A model generated the notes under the pieces. The model did no database searches and was not told where the DNA came from. It was given only the letters and a program-made list of their open reading frames with translations. Positions 35,588 to 44,519 of a stretch of DNA of 64,000 bases are shown here, one piece after another. The stretch is taken from the NCBI GenBank assembly GCA_947495125.1, contig CANLXL010000004.1:396322-460321 (forward strand). Reading direction: 5' to 3'. Source of the stretch: an uncultured Flaviramulus sp. (GTDB lineage: Bacteria; Bacteroidota; Bacteroidia; Flavobacteriales; Flavobacteriaceae). Each line of letters opens with the position of its first letter. Position 1 is the stretch's first letter. The position numbers and the translations under genes are program-made.

Positions 35588-35878
35588 TTATAGATTATTT
35601 TCATAATCCATACTTTGATTTAGCACACGAACAATCAAAAGACCTGTATCTGTAGCCAAATAAAAAATAGCATGAGATTTATACGAAAATCTTTTTAATG
35701 ACAGAACAAATTCAGATGCATCACGTCCTAAAGTAGTATTATCAGCTAAAATTTGAAAAAGCGTGTGCATTCCTAATAAGTATGTCTGTGCTTGTTTTAA
35801 TCCAAATCTTTCAATGCCATATTCATACATTTTGGCAAGATCAATTTCGGCACTTCTTGATACTCTATAAACGCCCAT
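35588..35878 (-). CDS. parE: ParE/RelE-family toxin
   Basis: A 96-residue protein (MGVYRVSRSAEIDLAKMYEY) with the toxin pattern R-x-A-x-x-D-L-x-x-M-Y-x-Y and GIERFGLKQAQTYLLGMHTL. It ends FSYKSHAIFYLATDTGLLIV and RVLNQSMDYENNL. Known ParE toxins inhibit gyrase. The frame extends to 35899, but the ATG at 35878 gives the family N-terminus and overlaps the end of parD by 14 bases, typical of antitoxin-toxin coupling. Confidence 0.88.
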   Translation of the reverse strand: MGVYRVSRSAEIDLAKMYEYGIERFGLKQAQTYLLGMHTLFQILADNTTLGRDASEFVLSLKRFSYKSHAIFYLATDTGLLIVRVLNQSMDYENNL

Positions 35879-36122
35879 CGGCTCGCATACGGTCTTCAAC
35901 TTCCTTCATGATATCTGGAACGGATTTATCACTAACACCACTTTCCATGCCTTCCGTTATAGCTGCTTTAAGGGCGGAAAATTTGGCGTTTTTTGCTTGA
36001 TCTCGTCTTACCAAATCACGAAGGTATTCACTATCATTAGTGAATTCTCCTGTTGTGATACGTGACTTTATCCATTTATCTTGCTTTTCAGTAAAGGTTA
36101 TTGTTTTTCTAATTGTTGACAT
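35865..36122 (-). CDS. parD: ParD-family antitoxin
   Basis: An 85-residue protein with an N-terminal ribbon-helix-helix (RKTITFTEKQDKWIKSRITT, GEFTNDSEYLRDLVRRDQ) and a C-terminal toxin-binding tail with LKAAITEGMESGVSD. It is the family partner of the ParE toxin encoded directly downstream with a 14-base overlap. Autorepression is expected. Confidence 0.92.
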   Translation of the reverse strand: MSTIRKTITFTEKQDKWIKSRITTGEFTNDSEYLRDLVRRDQAKNAKFSALKAAITEGMESGVSDKSVPDIMKEVEDRMRADGRL

Positions 36123-36298
36123 GACACATTTGTTTAAATAATCATACTATTGATGCAATTTAGTGTATTTAGTCGAATATTACAAATACTTAAATATTCC
36201 CATTGTTTATTATTTTAAAGTAGGTGAATGAGTTTGACCAGTACCCAATTTCATTCTTCAATTTTATTACAGTTTTCAAAAAACTATAGCAACAACAC

Positions 36299-36327
36299 TT
36301 CGCTTCTACCCAAAGCTCAAGTTACAT
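36299..36327 (+). repeat. CCAAAGCTCAAGTTACAT repeat, copy 2
   Basis: It differs from 33172-33200 at two of 29 positions. It lies in the 327-base gap between parD and the RadC-like gene, where no other feature was seen apart from AT-rich sequence and a candidate -7 element TATATTTA near 36438. Confidence 0.6.
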
Positions 36328-36449
36328 ACCACAATACACTATAATACACTTTTGATACAAAATGAAGCAGTAAAACATAAATTATCAAAGCATCATTCGT
36401 TAAATTAACTTTTGCTTAATATTCTAAGCTTGATTTGTATATTTACATT

Positions 36450-37067
36450 ATGAATGTACGATTATCCAAAGCACAAAAAATCAAAATACTCAACTCGTCT
36501 GATATTTATAAAGTAATGCAACAGGTATTACTACGTGAGAATAGCATAAGACGTAATCAAGAACATTTTTGGGTGGTTGGTTTAGACAATGGCAATAAGA
36601 TTTTATTTATCGAACTCATAGGTCTGGGCGCTGTAAACCGCGTAAATGCAAATCCGCCGGATATATTTAGAATGGGGATTTACAAGTTAGCCGTAAAACT
36701 GATTCTTGTTCACAACCATCCCAGTGGTAAAATTGAGCCTTCAAAGGCGGACAAAGATTTTACAGATAAAATTTTAAAAGTGGGGAAGCTTATTAATATT
36801 GAAGTGATTGACCACCTGGTTATTTCTGAAGATAATTATACAAGTTTTGCCGATAAAGGCATTATAAAAGAATTGCAAAACTCCGGCCTTTTTGAGATTG
36901 TAAGCAGTGAAAAAAAAGCCCTCGAAGACTGGCGTTTAAAAACTGAAAAAGAACGTTCCGTTAAAATTGATATTGCTAAGAAAATGCTTTCTAAGAATTA
37001 TGATATTGACGCTATTAAAGAAATAACTGGCTTAACCAAATGGGATATTAAGAAGTTGAAGTCTTAA
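36450..37067 (+). CDS. RadC-like JAB/MPN protein
   Basis: A 205-residue protein with a full JAMM motif: H88-N-H90-P-S-G followed by S98 and D101 (LVHNHPSGKIEPSKADKDF). The preceding FWVVGLDNGNKILFIELIG and AVNRVNANPPDIFRMGIYK are typical of RadC/UPF0758. The N-terminal helix-hairpin-helix of full RadC is absent. The last 40 residues (KIDIAKKMLSKNYDIDAIKE, ITGLTKWDIKKLKS) look like the helical tail of Rpn-type nucleases. Short RadC-like genes are frequent on mobile elements and defence islands. The ATG at 36450 was preferred to a TTG at 36435. Confidence 0.88.
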   Translation: MNVRLSKAQKIKILNSSDIYKVMQQVLLRENSIRRNQEHFWVVGLDNGNKILFIELIGLGAVNRVNANPPDIFRMGIYKLAVKLILVHNHPSGKIEPSKADKDFTDKILKVGKLINIEVIDHLVISEDNYTSFADKGIIKELQNSGLFEIVSSEKKALEDWRLKTEKERSVKIDIAKKMLSKNYDIDAIKEITGLTKWDIKKLKS

Positions 37068-37255
37068 TGTCTATGGTGTCGCATAGGGCGTATGGGTACT
37101 TGCCTATTCTTTATTTAGGAATTTAATATCCGAATTACAGAATCAGCCAATTCCTTGTTAAGGCACTTGCTTTATTCCCGCTTCCATAAGAATACATTTT
37201 GCATTATCTTTAACTTTATAAGATCGTCAAGCAGATAAATAAGCTTTTCTAACCT

Positions 37256-39472
37256 ATGAAAAAAAGCAGGCCGCATAAATTTGGTACTTTTCTGGGGGTC
37301 TATACACCTAGTATACTGACCATTCTTGGTTTGATCATGTACTTAAGGTTTGGCTGGGTTGTTGGAAATGTAGGCCTTATAAAAACCATCGCTATCGTAT
37401 TAATGGCGAGTTCCATTACGTTTATTACGGGTTTAAGTGCTTCGGCGATCGCTACCAATATTAAAGTGGGTGTTGGCGGCGAATACTTTATGATTTCACG
37501 TAGTCTTGGTTTGGAACCCGGTGGTGCTATTGGAATACCCCTTTATTTATGTAGAACTTTAAGTGTTACCTTTTACTGTTATGGCCTGTCTGAGGCCATT
37601 CTTATATTATGGCCCGAGGGCAGTTCGGCATTACCGGCCTATGCCTTGCAGGGATTGACCATTACTTTTATAGTTTTAGTCACGGCACTTTCGGGCAAAA
37701 GCGCAAAACTGGTTTTAAAATCGCAAATTCCAATCATGATCATTGTTGGAATTTCTATCCTAGCACTAATAGTTGGCGTGTTAAGCCAGGATTTGCACGC
37801 CCCTGTAACAGAGTCAACCTATCAAAGTGCCCCTGAAGGTTTTTGGTATGTGTTCGCCGTGTTTTTTCCCGCTGTAACCGGGTTTACGGCTGGAATTGGT
37901 TTAAGTGGCGATTTAAAAGATCCGCAAAAATCGATCCCTAAAGGTACGCTTGGTGCGGTAGTATCGGGAGCCCTGATCTATCTAATCATTCCATTGCTTT
38001 TGGCAATCACCGGAGTATTAACCCTGGAACAAATGGCAGACCCTGAAGCCGGTGTTACCATTTGGACCCGTCTGGCTTTTTTGGGTCCCTGGCTAATTTA
38101 TCCTGCCGTTTGGGGCGCGGTTTTGTCCTCTGCATTTGGAAGTATTTTGGGTGGGCCCAGAATTCTTCAGGCCTTATCTATGGATGGTATTATGCCTAAA
38201 TTTCTATCGAAATTGTCAGGATCAGGGCAGCCAACCATAGCCACGTGGATTAGTGGAATCATTGCCATAGCGGCCGTTTTTCTGGGTGGGTTGAATACCA
38301 TTGCGCAATATGTATCCGTGCTGTTTTTAACGCTTTATGTGGCCGTCAATGTGAGTGCAGCGGTAGAACAACTTATAAAGGAACCTTCCTATAGGCCAAA
38401 AATTAATGTGCCGTGGTATGTTTCGTTATTGGGAGCTTTCGCTGCTATGGCAGTGATGTGGTTGATAAATCCGTTTGCTTTTGCATTTGCTCTTGGCTTG
38501 GAACTTGTTATTTTCACCTATTTGATGAACAAAAAACTGGAGCAACAATGGGGAGATGCCTCCACAGGGATTTGGATGCATTTAAGCAGATATGCCTTGT
38601 TACGCTTAGGTACCAAAAAAATCCATCCCAGAAACTGGCGCCCCATCATTCTCCTCTTTATACATGAGATCAAGGGGCATTTACCTTTGGTGAAGTTTAC
38701 GGAAATGTTAGGCCAGAATAGTGGTTTGCTAACCATTTCACGGTTAATTACCCTAACAGATAGGGAAGAATTAGACAGGCGTAATGAGATTGTTTTCGAA
38801 ATGCAGCAGGATTTAAAATCTGAAGGGTTACAAGCGCTCACCGAAGTAAATGTAGTGAGTGATTTTAAATTGGGAATGAACCTCATTGCTGCTTCCCATG
38901 GTACGGCCGGAATAAAAACCAACACCGTAGTGTTTGGATGGTCGCGAACCCACAAAGGCAAGCTCCAGGAATTACAGATTATAAATGATCTTGCTAAATC
39001 CAAGAAAAGTATTCTTGTGGGCCATATCCCTAAAGCCTTTAGCTGGAAAGCCAATAAACGCATTGATATTTGGTGGCGCGGACAAGACCGAAACGGTGAT
39101 TTAATGTTGCTCCTCTCCTATCTCATTAGGTTGAATGAAAAATGGCGGAAAACTGCGGTCAATATATTTTCCATAACCCATTCTGAAGAAGAAAAAACAC
39201 TTATGGAACGTCATATTAAATTTTCTATACATGAAGCGCGAATAGAGGCTAACATTCATGTTTTTACTAAAGCTAAGAATAAAACCTTAGAAACATTAAT
39301 ACAAAAAAGTAAAGGAGCCGATTTAGTTTTTACCGGCTTAGCAAGAGACCATGATAATTTTGAAGCGCGCACAAAAATGATCGATACCATTATAGCAGAA
39401 CTAAAGGCCGTGGTGTTTGTTCAGAACAATGGCATGAAGAATGAAACCCCTATCATATTTAGAAATAATTAG
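37256..39472 (+). CDS. SLC12-type cation-chloride cotransporter/amino acid permease
   Basis: A 738-residue protein with 12 predicted membrane helices in the first 460 residues. It starts KFGTFLGVYTPSILTILGLI and MYLRFGWVVGNVGL, the signature of SLC12 (Na-K-Cl cotransporter) members of the APC superfamily. FAVFFPAVTGFTAGIGLSGD and SSAFGSILGGPRILQALSMD are further family blocks. The long soluble C-terminus (about 465-738) is usual for the family. Predicted inner-membrane transporter; ions not assignable. Single gene. Confidence 0.9.
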   Translation: MKKSRPHKFGTFLGVYTPSILTILGLIMYLRFGWVVGNVGLIKTIAIVLMASSITFITGLSASAIATNIKVGVGGEYFMISRSLGLEPGGAIGIPLYLCRTLSVTFYCYGLSEAILILWPEGSSALPAYALQGLTITFIVLVTALSGKSAKLVLKSQIPIMIIVGISILALIVGVLSQDLHAPVTESTYQSAPEGFWYVFAVFFPAVTGFTAGIGLSGDLKDPQKSIPKGTLGAVVSGALIYLIIPLLLAITGVLTLEQMADPEAGVTIWTRLAFLGPWLIYPAVWGAVLSSAFGSILGGPRILQALSMDGIMPKFLSKLSGSGQPTIATWISGIIAIAAVFLGGLNTIAQYVSVLFLTLYVAVNVSAAVEQLIKEPSYRPKINVPWYVSLLGAFAAMAVMWLINPFAFAFALGLELVIFTYLMNKKLEQQWGDASTGIWMHLSRYALLRLGTKKIHPRNWRPIILLFIHEIKGHLPLVKFTEMLGQNSGLLTISRLITLTDREELDRRNEIVFEMQQDLKSEGLQALTEVNVVSDFKLGMNLIAASHGTAGIKTNTVVFGWSRTHKGKLQELQIINDLAKSKKSILVGHIPKAFSWKANKRIDIWWRGQDRNGDLMLLLSYLIRLNEKWRKTAVNIFSITHSEEEKTLMERHIKFSIHEARIEANIHVFTKAKNKTLETLIQKSKGADLVFTGLARDHDNFEARTKMIDTIIAELKAVVFVQNNGMKNETPIIFRNN

Positions 39473-39491
39473 TGGTTTATTTTGTTCTTTT

Positions 39492-39660
39492 ATTCCATAC
39501 ACATTTTGCCTTCACGCCTTTGCCCTTTACTCATTGTTTTGTTATTTTGATAAATCGGTATTCGTGAATCTCGCACCTCGATTTCAGAAAAAAGAGTGTT
39601 TACTCGCTCTTCCCTATTTGAAGAATAAGTGCTCGTGAATCCCGTGGATTCCATTACATT
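39492..39660 (+). repeat. Degenerate dispersed repeat, copy B
   Basis: Aligns with 35425-35544 as described there, with an internal insertion that repeats GTGAATCCCGTGG. It fills most of the 254-base gap between the SLC12 and AraC genes. Confidence 0.65.
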
Positions 39661-39699
39661 TATTGCTTTCTCGTTTCATTCATTCTACCCAAATTTTCC

Positions 39700-39707
39700 T
39701 ATTTTTG
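39700..39707 (+). promoter_or_regulatory. Candidate -7 element supporting a TTG start
   Basis: TATTTTTG matches TAnnTTTG and lies 19 bases before the TTG at 39727, leaving a short leader. This supports the TTG as the AraC gene start. Confidence 0.45.
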
Positions 39708-39726
39708 ATGCAAACCATACAATAAT

Positions 39727-40542
39727 TTGATCTATATACCGCACCAACCCTCGGACAAACTCAAGAGATACCTCATGGAGGTTGTATATGTAAAAGACCA
39801 TTATCCGGAACACGAAATGGAAAAGTACTTACCCGATGGCACGGTAAATATCATTTTCGAACTTAGCGGTAACCCGAAATATATTTATGATAATGATACC
39901 AAGCTGCCCAAAAAAGCCTACTCAGATGTTTGGTTTTCAGGAGTTTTAAAAGATTATATCACGATTAGCGCCCATAGCGAAGAAATGCTGGTCGTGGTTT
40001 TTAAACCCGGTGCGGGGTATCTTCTCACCCATCAGTCGGCAGATAGTTATACCGATAAGGTGGTACCGGCATCAAAGGTCTTTGGAGCGTCCATAACCAA
40101 ACTTCACGCCAACCTAAAACTGCTAAAGACTCCTGAAGAAAAGTTTGAAGCTATTGAACAATGGATATCCGGCCAGTTTAAGGAAGATGACTTTTATACG
40201 GATATGATTCAGTATGCTGTGGAAACCATTCAGAATACCTCATCGCGTATTAGTATTGCCGAATTGGCTGAAAAATCCGGGTATTCACAAAAGCAGTTTA
40301 TCGCCCTGTTTAAAAAGTATGTGGGTATTACACCCAAACAATTCCATAGGATTACCAGGTTCAATCAAATACTCGCAACCGTTGAAAACGAGAAGCGTAT
40401 CTCCTGGACAGCCATCGCCAACGATTGTGGTTATTTTGACCAGGCTCATTTTATTAAAGACTTTAAATCGTTTTCCGGTTTAAATCCGCAACAATATTTA
40501 AGCGATATTGGCGACTACCCCAATTTTTTTCCTGTAAAGTAA
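39727..40542 (+). CDS. AraC-family regulator
   Basis: A 271-residue protein, read from a TTG start as MIYIPHQPSDKLKRYLMEVV. The N-terminal domain has the pattern YLPDGTVNIIFELSG and VVVFKPGAGYLLTHQ of the DUF6597-type sensor found in AraC proteins. The C-terminal domain (about 170-265) has two HTHs: ISIAELAEKSGYSQKQFIAL, FKKYVGITPKQFHRITRFNQ and IANDCGYFDQAHFIKDFKSF. No neighbouring target is obvious. The repeat pair at 40632-40724 follows. Confidence 0.88.
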   Translation: MIYIPHQPSDKLKRYLMEVVYVKDHYPEHEMEKYLPDGTVNIIFELSGNPKYIYDNDTKLPKKAYSDVWFSGVLKDYITISAHSEEMLVVVFKPGAGYLLTHQSADSYTDKVVPASKVFGASITKLHANLKLLKTPEEKFEAIEQWISGQFKEDDFYTDMIQYAVETIQNTSSRISIAELAEKSGYSQKQFIALFKKYVGITPKQFHRITRFNQILATVENEKRISWTAIANDCGYFDQAHFIKDFKSFSGLNPQQYLSDIGDYPNFFPVK

Positions 40543-40631
40543 ATTTTTTACAATTTTTCCGTGTTACAATCCCTTTAATTTGTCTTGCTAACTAACTTGA
40601 GTTCGACACAAGAAATTGTTTAAATGTTCGA

Positions 40632-40675
40632 CTGTCAGTTCGAGTGTCACGCCCTGGCGTGATGTATCGAGAACC
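40632..40675 (+). repeat. Dispersed TTCGAGTG...TATCGAGAAC repeat, copy 2
   Basis: CTGTCAGTTCGAGTG (40632-40646), then the perfect palindrome TCACGCCCTGGCGTGA (40647-40662), then TGTATCGAGAACC (40663-40675). The arms match copy 1 at 19517-19563 almost exactly; the centre differs but is again palindromic. Confidence 0.75.
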
Positions 40676-40688
40676 AATTAAGTACTCA

Positions 40689-40724
40689 TCTCGATACCTG
40701 TCTACCGGCAATACTCGAAAAGAC
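40689..40724 (-). repeat. Dispersed repeat, inverted copy 3
   Basis: TCTCGATAC (40689-40697) and ATACTCGAA (40711-40719) followed by AAGAC are the reverse-orientation arms of the same repeat, 13 bases from copy 2. The two together could fold as a large cruciform or RNA hairpin. They fill the 256-base gap before the DUF1761 gene. Confidence 0.6.
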
Positions 40725-40798
40725 ATTGATTTTATAGTGTTAATCATAGAGTTAGTTTAATTATATCGAATTAACCTTAACTAATAAACAACAAATTT

Positions 40799-41206
40799 AT
40801 GGAAGACATCATCATCAACCACTGGGCAGTATTAACTTGTGCCATTTTTAATATGATCCTTGGAGCAATATGGTACTCTCCTACCCTTTTTTATAAGGCC
40901 TGGAAACAAGAAAATCAATTAAGTGACGAACAGCTCAAAGCGGCCAGTCCGTTAAAAATGCATGGTATCAGTTTTATCCTGGCCTATCTGATGTCGTACA
41001 ACCTCGCCTTCTTTTTAGGAGATGCTGCCACCGATTGGCAATGGGGCCTCACAGCAGGCTTTTTAGCAGGGTTTGGTTGGGCCGCCGCCATCTTTACTGT
41101 TATAGCTTTATTTGAACAAAAAAGTTGGAAATACATTTTTATTAATAGTGGGTATATCATTATTTATTTTACAGTAATAGGTGCTATACTGGGCGCTTGG
41201 AGATAA
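40799..41206 (+). CDS. DUF1761 membrane protein
   Basis: A 135-residue protein with four membrane segments and the family pattern AIFNMILGAIWYSPTLFYKA and LGDAATDWQWGLTAGFLAGF, ending VIGAILGAWR. DUF1761 proteins have no established role. It starts 256 bases after the AraC gene. The secreted-protein gene starts 10 bases after its stop, so the two are probably co-transcribed. Confidence 0.88.
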   Translation: MEDIIINHWAVLTCAIFNMILGAIWYSPTLFYKAWKQENQLSDEQLKAASPLKMHGISFILAYLMSYNLAFFLGDAATDWQWGLTAGFLAGFGWAAAIFTVIALFEQKSWKYIFINSGYIIIYFTVIGAILGAWR

Positions 41207-41216
41207 AATTAGAATT

Positions 41217-41753
41217 ATGAAGACAATTATTTTTATAGTAATAATGGCTATTACGAGCTTGAGTTATTCTCAAAGTCAGGTTGAGGAGAATACATTTAAA
41301 GGGCATCAAAATCTTATTGGCGGGGTTTGGAAATCCGCTTCAGATGCTACTTGGGGTGATGGTACACCTTTTAAACAACACATTGTATATAAGGAAAGCT
41401 TAAATGGACAAATAATAAAAACCCAAACAAAAGGTAATATTAGTCAGCAAGGTGATGAGTTTGGTTTAAGAAATGAAGGTATTATATTTTATGACAAAGA
41501 AAAAAATAAACTAAAATTTTATGTGTTTGATGTTTTCGGGAGCCTAACCTCGGGTAAGATTGGATATCAGGATCATGATATTTATTATAGTTATAAATAT
41601 TCAGGGTCAACAAGCGATCTAATTCTAACCGACTGTTGGAAGTTTATTGATAAAAACACGTATAATTTTACTGTTGGTGTTTATGATGAAACAAATAATA
41701 AGTGGGAAAAGAAGTTTCTGGAAACACAATTTAAAAGATCGAAAAAAGAATAA
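41217..41753 (+). CDS. Secreted protein, possibly DUF1579-like
   Basis: A 178-residue product with signal peptide MKTIIFIVIMAITSLSYS and a mature beta-rich domain (LIGGVWKSASDATWGDGTPF, GLRNEGIIFYDKEKNKLKFY, DCWKFIDKNTYNFTVGVYDE). The layout resembles lipocalin-like DUF1579 proteins, but no motif proves it. The ATG at 41217 is chosen because it begins the signal peptide; the frame is open back to 41181 inside the DUF1761 gene. It is 10 bases downstream of that gene. Confidence 0.7.
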   Translation: MKTIIFIVIMAITSLSYSQSQVEENTFKGHQNLIGGVWKSASDATWGDGTPFKQHIVYKESLNGQIIKTQTKGNISQQGDEFGLRNEGIIFYDKEKNKLKFYVFDVFGSLTSGKIGYQDHDIYYSYKYSGSTSDLILTDCWKFIDKNTYNFTVGVYDETNNKWEKKFLETQFKRSKKE

Positions 41754-41819
41754 TTATGACAATGATGTTAGAAGAAACCTTTCATTGATAACAATAGTCG
41801 CAAGCTATAATGCAGAAAT

Positions 41820-41842
41820 AATTATAGTGCCCTTTTAATATT
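41820..41842. repeat. Fragment related to the MITE-like element
   Basis: This segment (AATTATAGTGCCCTTTTAAT plus ATT) matches 26400-26422 at 21 of 23 positions. It is followed by CCATAGATTTGATAT, similar to GTTATAGATTTGATGT near 26462. The internal hairpin of the 26.4-kb element is missing here. Confidence 0.5.
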
Positions 41843-41871
41843 TAGCCATAGATTTGATATTATTATGGGTC

Positions 41872-42762
41872 TCATCTTTGCTTTTGAATAAAGAACAGCG
41901 CTAAAAGAACCAATAGCATTCCGGGAATAAGAACAAATTCGAATGTTTCAATCTTGATTAAAACACCAATAGCGACAACTATTATAGGCGTTAAAAAACC
42001 ATAGGCACTTACTTTAGTGGCACCAATTTTCACAACACCGTATTGAAGCAGAAAAAAGGTTATCAGCGTAGAAAACAATGACAAATATAGGATTCCCCAA
42101 TATACTTTTGAATCGATTGTTAACCATTTGGTTTCCATCACCTCTCCCCAGGAAAATAACAGAAGGCACATACTGCCAAGGAGTAATATCCAAAATGTCA
42201 TTACTTGTACAGGTTCTCCCTTGTAAAGTTTCTTTACCAAAGGATTATAGAATCCTAGACATAGTGTACCTATAAAGAACAGGAGATCTCCATCGTTTAA
42301 ATTTAAAGCGAATAAGTCATCCAGACTTCCTCTAAACACAATCCAGAGTGCCCCTAAGGTGCCAATAACTAAGCCTATTGCCTGTGTTTTACCGGTTACC
42401 TCTTTATTTATGATATATGCGAGTATCGCTGTAATGGCAGGTAAAATGGTATATATAGCTGCTGTATTAAGAGATGTCGTGTGTCTTAAACTTTCAAACA
42501 TACACCAAAAAAATATGACCAACGGAAGGCTTAAAATAAAATAGCTGAATAGCGTTTTCCTGTTTGGTAAGCCGCCCTTTTTTCTTAAGATAAATGGGAG
42601 GAATAACAATGCTGAAAGGAAAAACCTTAAAAAGATTAATAATTCGGGAGATAAAGCATCTGTTATTAAAGCGACTACGGGAAAAGATGAAGCAGCCAAT
42701 AGGCTCATCACTATCATTAGGATATGGACAAAGGGTCGCGATTTTATAAAAGATGCTTTCAT
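41872..42762 (-). CDS. EamA/DMT-family transporter
   Basis: A 296-residue protein with ten hydrophobic segments in two EamA repeats (about 12-140 and 155-290). Typical blocks are ALITDALSPELLIFLRFFLS, TSLNTAAIYTILPAITAILA and YGVVKIGATKVSAYGFLTPI. Predicted inner-membrane exporter of small metabolites; substrate unknown. No partner gene is adjacent. Confidence 0.9.
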   Translation of the reverse strand: MKASFIKSRPFVHILMIVMSLLAASSFPVVALITDALSPELLIFLRFFLSALLFLPFILRKKGGLPNRKTLFSYFILSLPLVIFFWCMFESLRHTTSLNTAAIYTILPAITAILAYIINKEVTGKTQAIGLVIGTLGALWIVFRGSLDDLFALNLNDGDLLFFIGTLCLGFYNPLVKKLYKGEPVQVMTFWILLLGSMCLLLFSWGEVMETKWLTIDSKVYWGILYLSLFSTLITFFLLQYGVVKIGATKVSAYGFLTPIIVVAIGVLIKIETFEFVLIPGMLLVLLALFFIQKQR

Positions 42763-42873
42763 GGTTAGATGGCTAAGTTGTTGGTTTAAGGCCCGGCTAT
42801 CACATTAAATAAAACACTGCTCGAGCAACCCCCGTTTACCCATGGGCTGCATTTAATGTTTTAAAAAAATCTG

Positions 42874-43740
42874 TTAGTCTATGTTCTCTAATAGTTTTGG
42901 TGCTGCTTTGTTGGAGAAATCTATCCAGGGATTTTCACCCATCCATTTATCTAATTTAACCCCGGGATCCTGATAACGCATTACAAATTTTTCCGGGCCA
43001 TGAGCAAATGCAACGACCAACCCATATTCAGAATCTAAAAAGCCCCCATGCGGACCTAGTCCGGGATAACTTAACCGCCAGCCTAAACCTTCGGTTTTTA
43101 CATGTCCTAAAGTTAGTTTTCCAACCACATTATCCGGTAATACAAAAAACCATGTCCAGGGCCCTCCGGAAACGATGGTCATCACTTCGTCTATGCCCAT
43201 GCCTCTATCGGTGCTGTTTACATGTAACTTTCCAAATTTTTCTTGAAGAAACACCGTGAGTTCCGGCGATAATGCTTTCATATCATACACTTTAGGATAT
43301 GGCGCCATATTATCTTCACCGGTAGTTAGAGAGCCTCCATGTTCTGCAACCGGTTTTCTGCCGGCTTTTTCTATTTGATCAAGTAAAGCAGCTCTATCTA
43401 AATGAAAGGCGGCAATCAAATGATTAGCTTCTTCCTCACTTAACGCTCTGGTTTTTGAGGTTTCAAGTATTGGTTTTGCTTTTTCAGGCAATGCTACGGT
43501 ACTAATGCGTACACCTACGGAATGCAATACAGCATTAATATCTACCAGGCCAACGGCATCTTCTCTGCCATCACTAAATGATAGTTTGATATCTTCTTTA
43601 ATTTCCTTTTGAAAGGCTGCTTTGGTCGCGACTTTAGATTTTTCTTTTTTATGATTAGAACATGCTGTTGCTAAAACTAACAAGATGATAAAAAAACGAT
43701 ATCGTGAAGCTCTAACTGTTCCTGTTTTTATTGTTTTCAT
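42874..43740 (-). CDS. Lipoprotein of unknown function
   Basis: A 288-residue protein with a lipoprotein signal FFIILLVLATACS (lipidated Cys near residue 27) and a soluble domain with GREDAVGLVDINAVLHSVGV, LIAAFHLDRAALLDQIEKAG and SYPGLGPHGGFLDSEYG. The frame opens at 43764, but the ATG at 43740 places the signal correctly. I recognise no family. It lies 73 bases downstream of a Crp/Fnr gene on the same strand and may be its target. Confidence 0.65.
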   Translation of the reverse strand: MKTIKTGTVRASRYRFFIILLVLATACSNHKKEKSKVATKAAFQKEIKEDIKLSFSDGREDAVGLVDINAVLHSVGVRISTVALPEKAKPILETSKTRALSEEEANHLIAAFHLDRAALLDQIEKAGRKPVAEHGGSLTTGEDNMAPYPKVYDMKALSPELTVFLQEKFGKLHVNSTDRGMGIDEVMTIVSGGPWTWFFVLPDNVVGKLTLGHVKTEGLGWRLSYPGLGPHGGFLDSEYGLVVAFAHGPEKFVMRYQDPGVKLDKWMGENPWIDFSNKAAPKLLENID

Positions 43741-43813
43741 TTTATACATTTTTAATGACATCACAAAGGTTGAGCTTATTTGAAGTAAAAAAATTAAGGT
43801 ATCTTAAGAAAAC

Positions 43814-44407
43814 TTATTGGTGCAAGTTCTTGCGAATCGTACTTAAATGTTCCGGAGTAATGCCCAAGTATGACGCCACCATATATTGAGGTACATTTTG
43901 TTCTATATCTCTATGCGTTTTTATAAAGTTCAGATAGCGGGATTCTGAGGTCTCACTCATCGATTTCACGGTGCGATTTAAATTCGCGACATAAGCTCTT
44001 TCCATTTTAATTCTAAAGAACCTTTCCATTACGGGCACTTGAATAAAAAGTTTATCCAAATCATCTCTATGAATTTGTAAAATGGTAGTTGGTTGGAGCG
44101 CCTGGATAAAATATTGAGCAGGCGTTTTAGTTAAGTAACTGAATAAATCATTAATCCACCAGTTACGTATTCCGAATTGTACGATGTATTCATGCCCTTC
44201 TTCATTTATATAATAAGACCGAAGACATCCTTCAATAATAAATCGCATATGATTAGAAGTGTCTCCCTTGAATAATAAAATGTCTTTCTTAGCCAGCGCT
44301 TTGGGCTTAAATGAATCCATAATTAATGAGATATCCTTTTCGGAAACAGTAACTAATTCTTTGATGTTTTCAATTAAAGATATGTACATGTCTTCTTTGG
44401 CTATCAT
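43814..44407 (-). CDS. Crp/Fnr-family regulator
   Basis: A 197-residue protein with an N-terminal cyclic-nucleotide-binding fold (KKDILLFKGDTSNHMRFIIE, CLRSYYINEEGHEYIVQFG) and a C-terminal HTH (VPQYMVASYLGITPEHLSTI RKNLHQ). The Arg-Ser signature of cAMP-binding Crp is absent, as is usual for Bacteroidetes members, so the ligand is unknown. The frame opens at 44488, but the ATG at 44407 (MIAKEDMYISLIENI) is the more natural start. Confidence 0.87.
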   Translation of the reverse strand: MIAKEDMYISLIENIKELVTVSEKDISLIMDSFKPKALAKKDILLFKGDTSNHMRFIIEGCLRSYYINEEGHEYIVQFGIRNWWINDLFSYLTKTPAQYFIQALQPTTILQIHRDDLDKLFIQVPVMERFFRIKMERAYVANLNRTVKSMSETSESRYLNFIKTHRDIEQNVPQYMVASYLGITPEHLSTIRKNLHQ

Positions 44408-44519
44408 AAATATTGGAGTTAAGCGGAATAAATATAAGGAACTCAGCCGTAAATTGCATTCGTATAGCCTAAAACATGGCCGCTTCACGCACCTCTTATT
44501 TGGCCCAAGTTTTATCGGG

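Noticed and set aside
38518-39063. A 181-codon minus-strand frame inside the SLC12 transporter gene
   Set aside because: It is antisense to a well-supported gene and its translation has no domain-like composition.
42763-42873. ACATTAAAT and ATTTAATGT as a terminator between the EamA and lipoprotein genes
   Set aside because: The arms are short, about 40 bases apart, and lack a T tract in the right position; chance is sufficient.
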